This document shows, one piece after another, positions 4,528 through 5,507 of a stretch of DNA of 5,507 nucleotides. Each line of letters opens with the position of its first letter. Within the stretch, counting starts at the first letter, position 1. Made by a program: the position numbers and the translations under genes. The notes under the pieces were generated by a model, which saw only the letters and a list, made by a program, of their open reading frames with translations, was not told where the DNA came from and made no database searches. Source of the stretch: Microcaldota archaeon (GTDB taxonomy: Archaea > Micrarchaeota > Micrarchaeia > Anstonellales > Anstonellaceae); NCBI GenBank assembly GCA_023248455.1, contig JAHFEN010000054.1, positions 430 through 5,936 on the forward strand, given 5' to 3'.

Positions 4528-4833
4528 TTGGGAAAAGCGAGGATAAAACTAATCGGCAAGACTCCTGAGGAGCTTGAGGAAGTCTGCAAGCAGATCGTGG
4601 AGATCGCCAAAATGACAGGCGTGGAAATAAAGGGCCCGGTGCCCCTTCCCACCCGCCACCTGAACGTGTGCACCCGCCGCTCTCCCTGCGGGGACGGCTC
4701 GGACACCTACGAGCACTGGGAAATGAGGATACACAAGCGCGTGATCGATGTCGCAGGCGACGAGCGCACCCTCAGGCAGATCATGCGCGTGCGCGTCCCC
4801 GAGAATGTCCAGGTGAAGATAAGCCTTGAGTAA
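4528..4833 (+). CDS. rps10: Small-subunit ribosomal protein S10
   Basis: Full-length archaeal uS10, 101 residues, a component of the head of the 30S subunit. Family hallmarks are the KARIKL start (residues 3-8), GPVPLPT at 36-42, the RRSPCGDG loop at 50-57, EMRIHKRVIDV at 65-75 and the final PENVQVKI strand. The start is TTG: an in-frame TGA directly precedes it, and the N-terminus (MGKARIKLIG) aligns with other archaeal S10 proteins. The gene follows aEF-1A by 90 bases, the usual archaeal order, but T-tracts lie between, so it may be read through at a reduced level or have its own weak promoter. A TTG start without a clear ribosome-binding site is unusual for a highly expressed ribosomal protein gene. 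Confidence 0.96.
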   Translation: MGKARIKLIGKTPEELEEVCKQIVEIAKMTGVEIKGPVPLPTRHLNVCTRRSPCGDGSDTYEHWEMRIHKRVIDVAGDERTLRQIMRVRVPENVQVKISLE

Positions 4834-4894
4834 GCGACAGGTGGCAATTCTATTCTTTCAGGATTTTTGGCTCTTAGCCTGCGCCTTAGAAAAA
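4834..4894. terminator. Convergent terminator region between S10 and the GXGXG gene
   Basis: The 61 bases between the convergent stops hold T-rich tracts for both directions. On the plus strand ATTCTATTCTTTC and ATTTTT (about 4849-4868) follow S10. On the minus strand TTTTT at 4894-4890 follows the TGA of the GXGXG gene directly. A short GGCT-CTT-AGCC stem-loop is at 4869-4879. No gene fits here. Confidence 0.45.
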
Positions 4895-5507
4895 TCAGGC
4901 TTTCGCCGGTTCCTCGGTTTTTGCCTGTGCTTTGGCTTCTTCCACAGGCTTGACCTTCACCACAGTGTAATTCGACGCCAGCAATCTGTCCGCAGTTCCG
5001 TGGTTGAGATCGAACACGCAGCAGAATTCCTCCACATACGGCACAAGCTTTGCCTTTTCATCTGGCGCAAGCTGCCTGCGTTCCACAATCAGCTTGCTTC
5101 CAAAGAGCTTGGACAGGCTGGCCCGCGCGATTTCCAGGTTCTTTGCATTTTCTTCCGCAGGCACGCCGTTCTGACTCTCACGTATGATTTCCATCACCCT
5201 GTCAAAGTTCAGGGTTTTCCTCCTTATCCTTCGCATGGCGGTCTGGTTTATCACGCCATCCTCTTCCAGCAGTTTGCAGACCTCTATCACGTCCCTCCTT
5301 TGCGGGGAAAGCCCTATGAACTCGTCAGGGACGTCGCCGCGTATGTATGCCTCGCCCCCAACCGCTCCAGTCATCAGGCCCTGCCCGACTATGGGTGCGT
5401 CCACTCCCTCCTTGCCAAGGTTGTCCAGCCCAAGCATCATGATTATGCCCCTGCTGTTCATCCTCACCAAGTTCTGCCCTGAGGTTTCCCCGACAATGGC
5501 AACAGGC
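4895..5507 (-). CDS. GXGXG-domain protein, glutamate synthase large-subunit domain 3 (GltB3) type, 5' end outside window
   Basis: The last 203 residues are visible; the frame is open at the right edge, so the N-terminus is missing. The visible part starts PVAIVGETSGQNL and has the regularly spaced glycines of the GXGXG right-handed beta-helix: VGETSGQNL, RGIIMMLG, VGQGLMTGAVGGEAYIRG. In archaea this domain is often a separate protein (GltB3), working with class II amidotransferase and FMN/Fe-S synthase subunits to make glutamate from glutamine and 2-oxoglutarate; FwdC of formylmethanofuran dehydrogenase has the same fold. The following helical part ends with a KLVPYVEEFCCVF segment, like the L-x-P-x-I-x-E-F-C pattern in archaeal GltB3 proteins, then an Ala/Glu/Lys tail (EEAKAQAKTEEPAKA). 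The middle helical stretch (about 5310-5080) is fairly long. The gene converges on S10. Whether it belongs to glutamate synthase or another complex cannot be told without its neighbours. Confidence 0.78.
   Translation of the reverse strand, partial: PVAIVGETSGQNLVRMNSRGIIMMLGLDNLGKEGVDAPIVGQGLMTGAVGGEAYIRGDVPDEFIGLSPQRRDVIEVCKLLEEDGVINQTAMRRIRRKTLNFDRVMEIIRESQNGVPAEENAKNLEIARASLSKLFGSKLIVERRQLAPDEKAKLVPYVEEFCCVFDLNHGTADRLLASNYTVVKVKPVEEAKAQAKTEEPAKA

Noticed and set aside
4826..5482. 218-residue plus-strand open frame after S10
   Set aside because: Antisense to the GXGXG-domain gene, which has clear family motifs; no start signals.
1..5507. CRISPR arrays, transposases, integrases or attachment sites
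   Set aside because: No regularly spaced repeats, recombinase motifs or terminal repeats were seen; the tRNA 3' end is not duplicated within the window.

Overview
This is archaeal DNA. The evidence is an aEF-1A and S10 pair in the classic archaeal order, a zinc-ribbon ribosomal protein L40e, and a tRNA-Thr gene interrupted at position 37/38 with a bulge-helix-bulge-type splice site and no encoded CCA. TATA boxes with leaderless or GGTGA-type starts, T-tract terminators and a pilin-like protein with a class III (QXSXEXXXL-type) signal peptide point the same way. The pilin style, the tiny two-helix membrane proteins and the compact layout suggest a small-genome lineage such as the DPANN groups Diapherotrites or Micrarchaeota. 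That placement is an inference; no 16S or other lineage marker lies in the window.

Left part (1-2040) is a cell-surface region. At the left edge a minus-strand open frame runs off the window behind a good ribosome-binding site. Next come a 68-residue two-helix membrane protein (minus) and, divergently, a secreted cysteine-rich protein with three repeated four-cysteine units and five N-glycosylation sequons (plus). Their TATA boxes lie about 25-26 bases before each ATG, so both messages are probably leaderless. Convergent to the cysteine-rich gene is a broken gene for a class III signal peptide (archaellin/pilin-like) protein, readable only across three frames; each break looks like one missing base. 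Upstream of it, on the same strand, is a 63-residue two-helix membrane protein with its own TATA box and ribosome-binding site.

Middle part (2041-3018) is translation-related. A tRNA-Thr(UGU) gene on the minus strand carries a folded 62-base intron. Between it and the plus-strand L40e gene lie a long imperfect hairpin, a self-complementary TATA box, and two back-to-back perfect hairpins, the last ending exactly at the L40e ATG. A 150-residue archaeal protein of unknown function (tentatively DUF2666-like) follows L40e after 18 bases.

Right part (3019-5507) holds the aEF-1A gene with a textbook promoter, a long leader and a strong Shine-Dalgarno sequence. A T-tract terminator follows, then ribosomal protein S10 starting at TTG directly after a three-codon minimal reading frame. 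Convergent to S10 is the 3' part of a GXGXG-domain protein (glutamate synthase large-subunit domain 3 type, GltB3-like), cut by the right window edge.

The most notable unexplained features are the double hairpin abutting the L40e start, the tRNA/L40e intergenic hairpin, the broken pilin gene and the Cys-rich glycoprotein candidate. None of these alone shows a new system.
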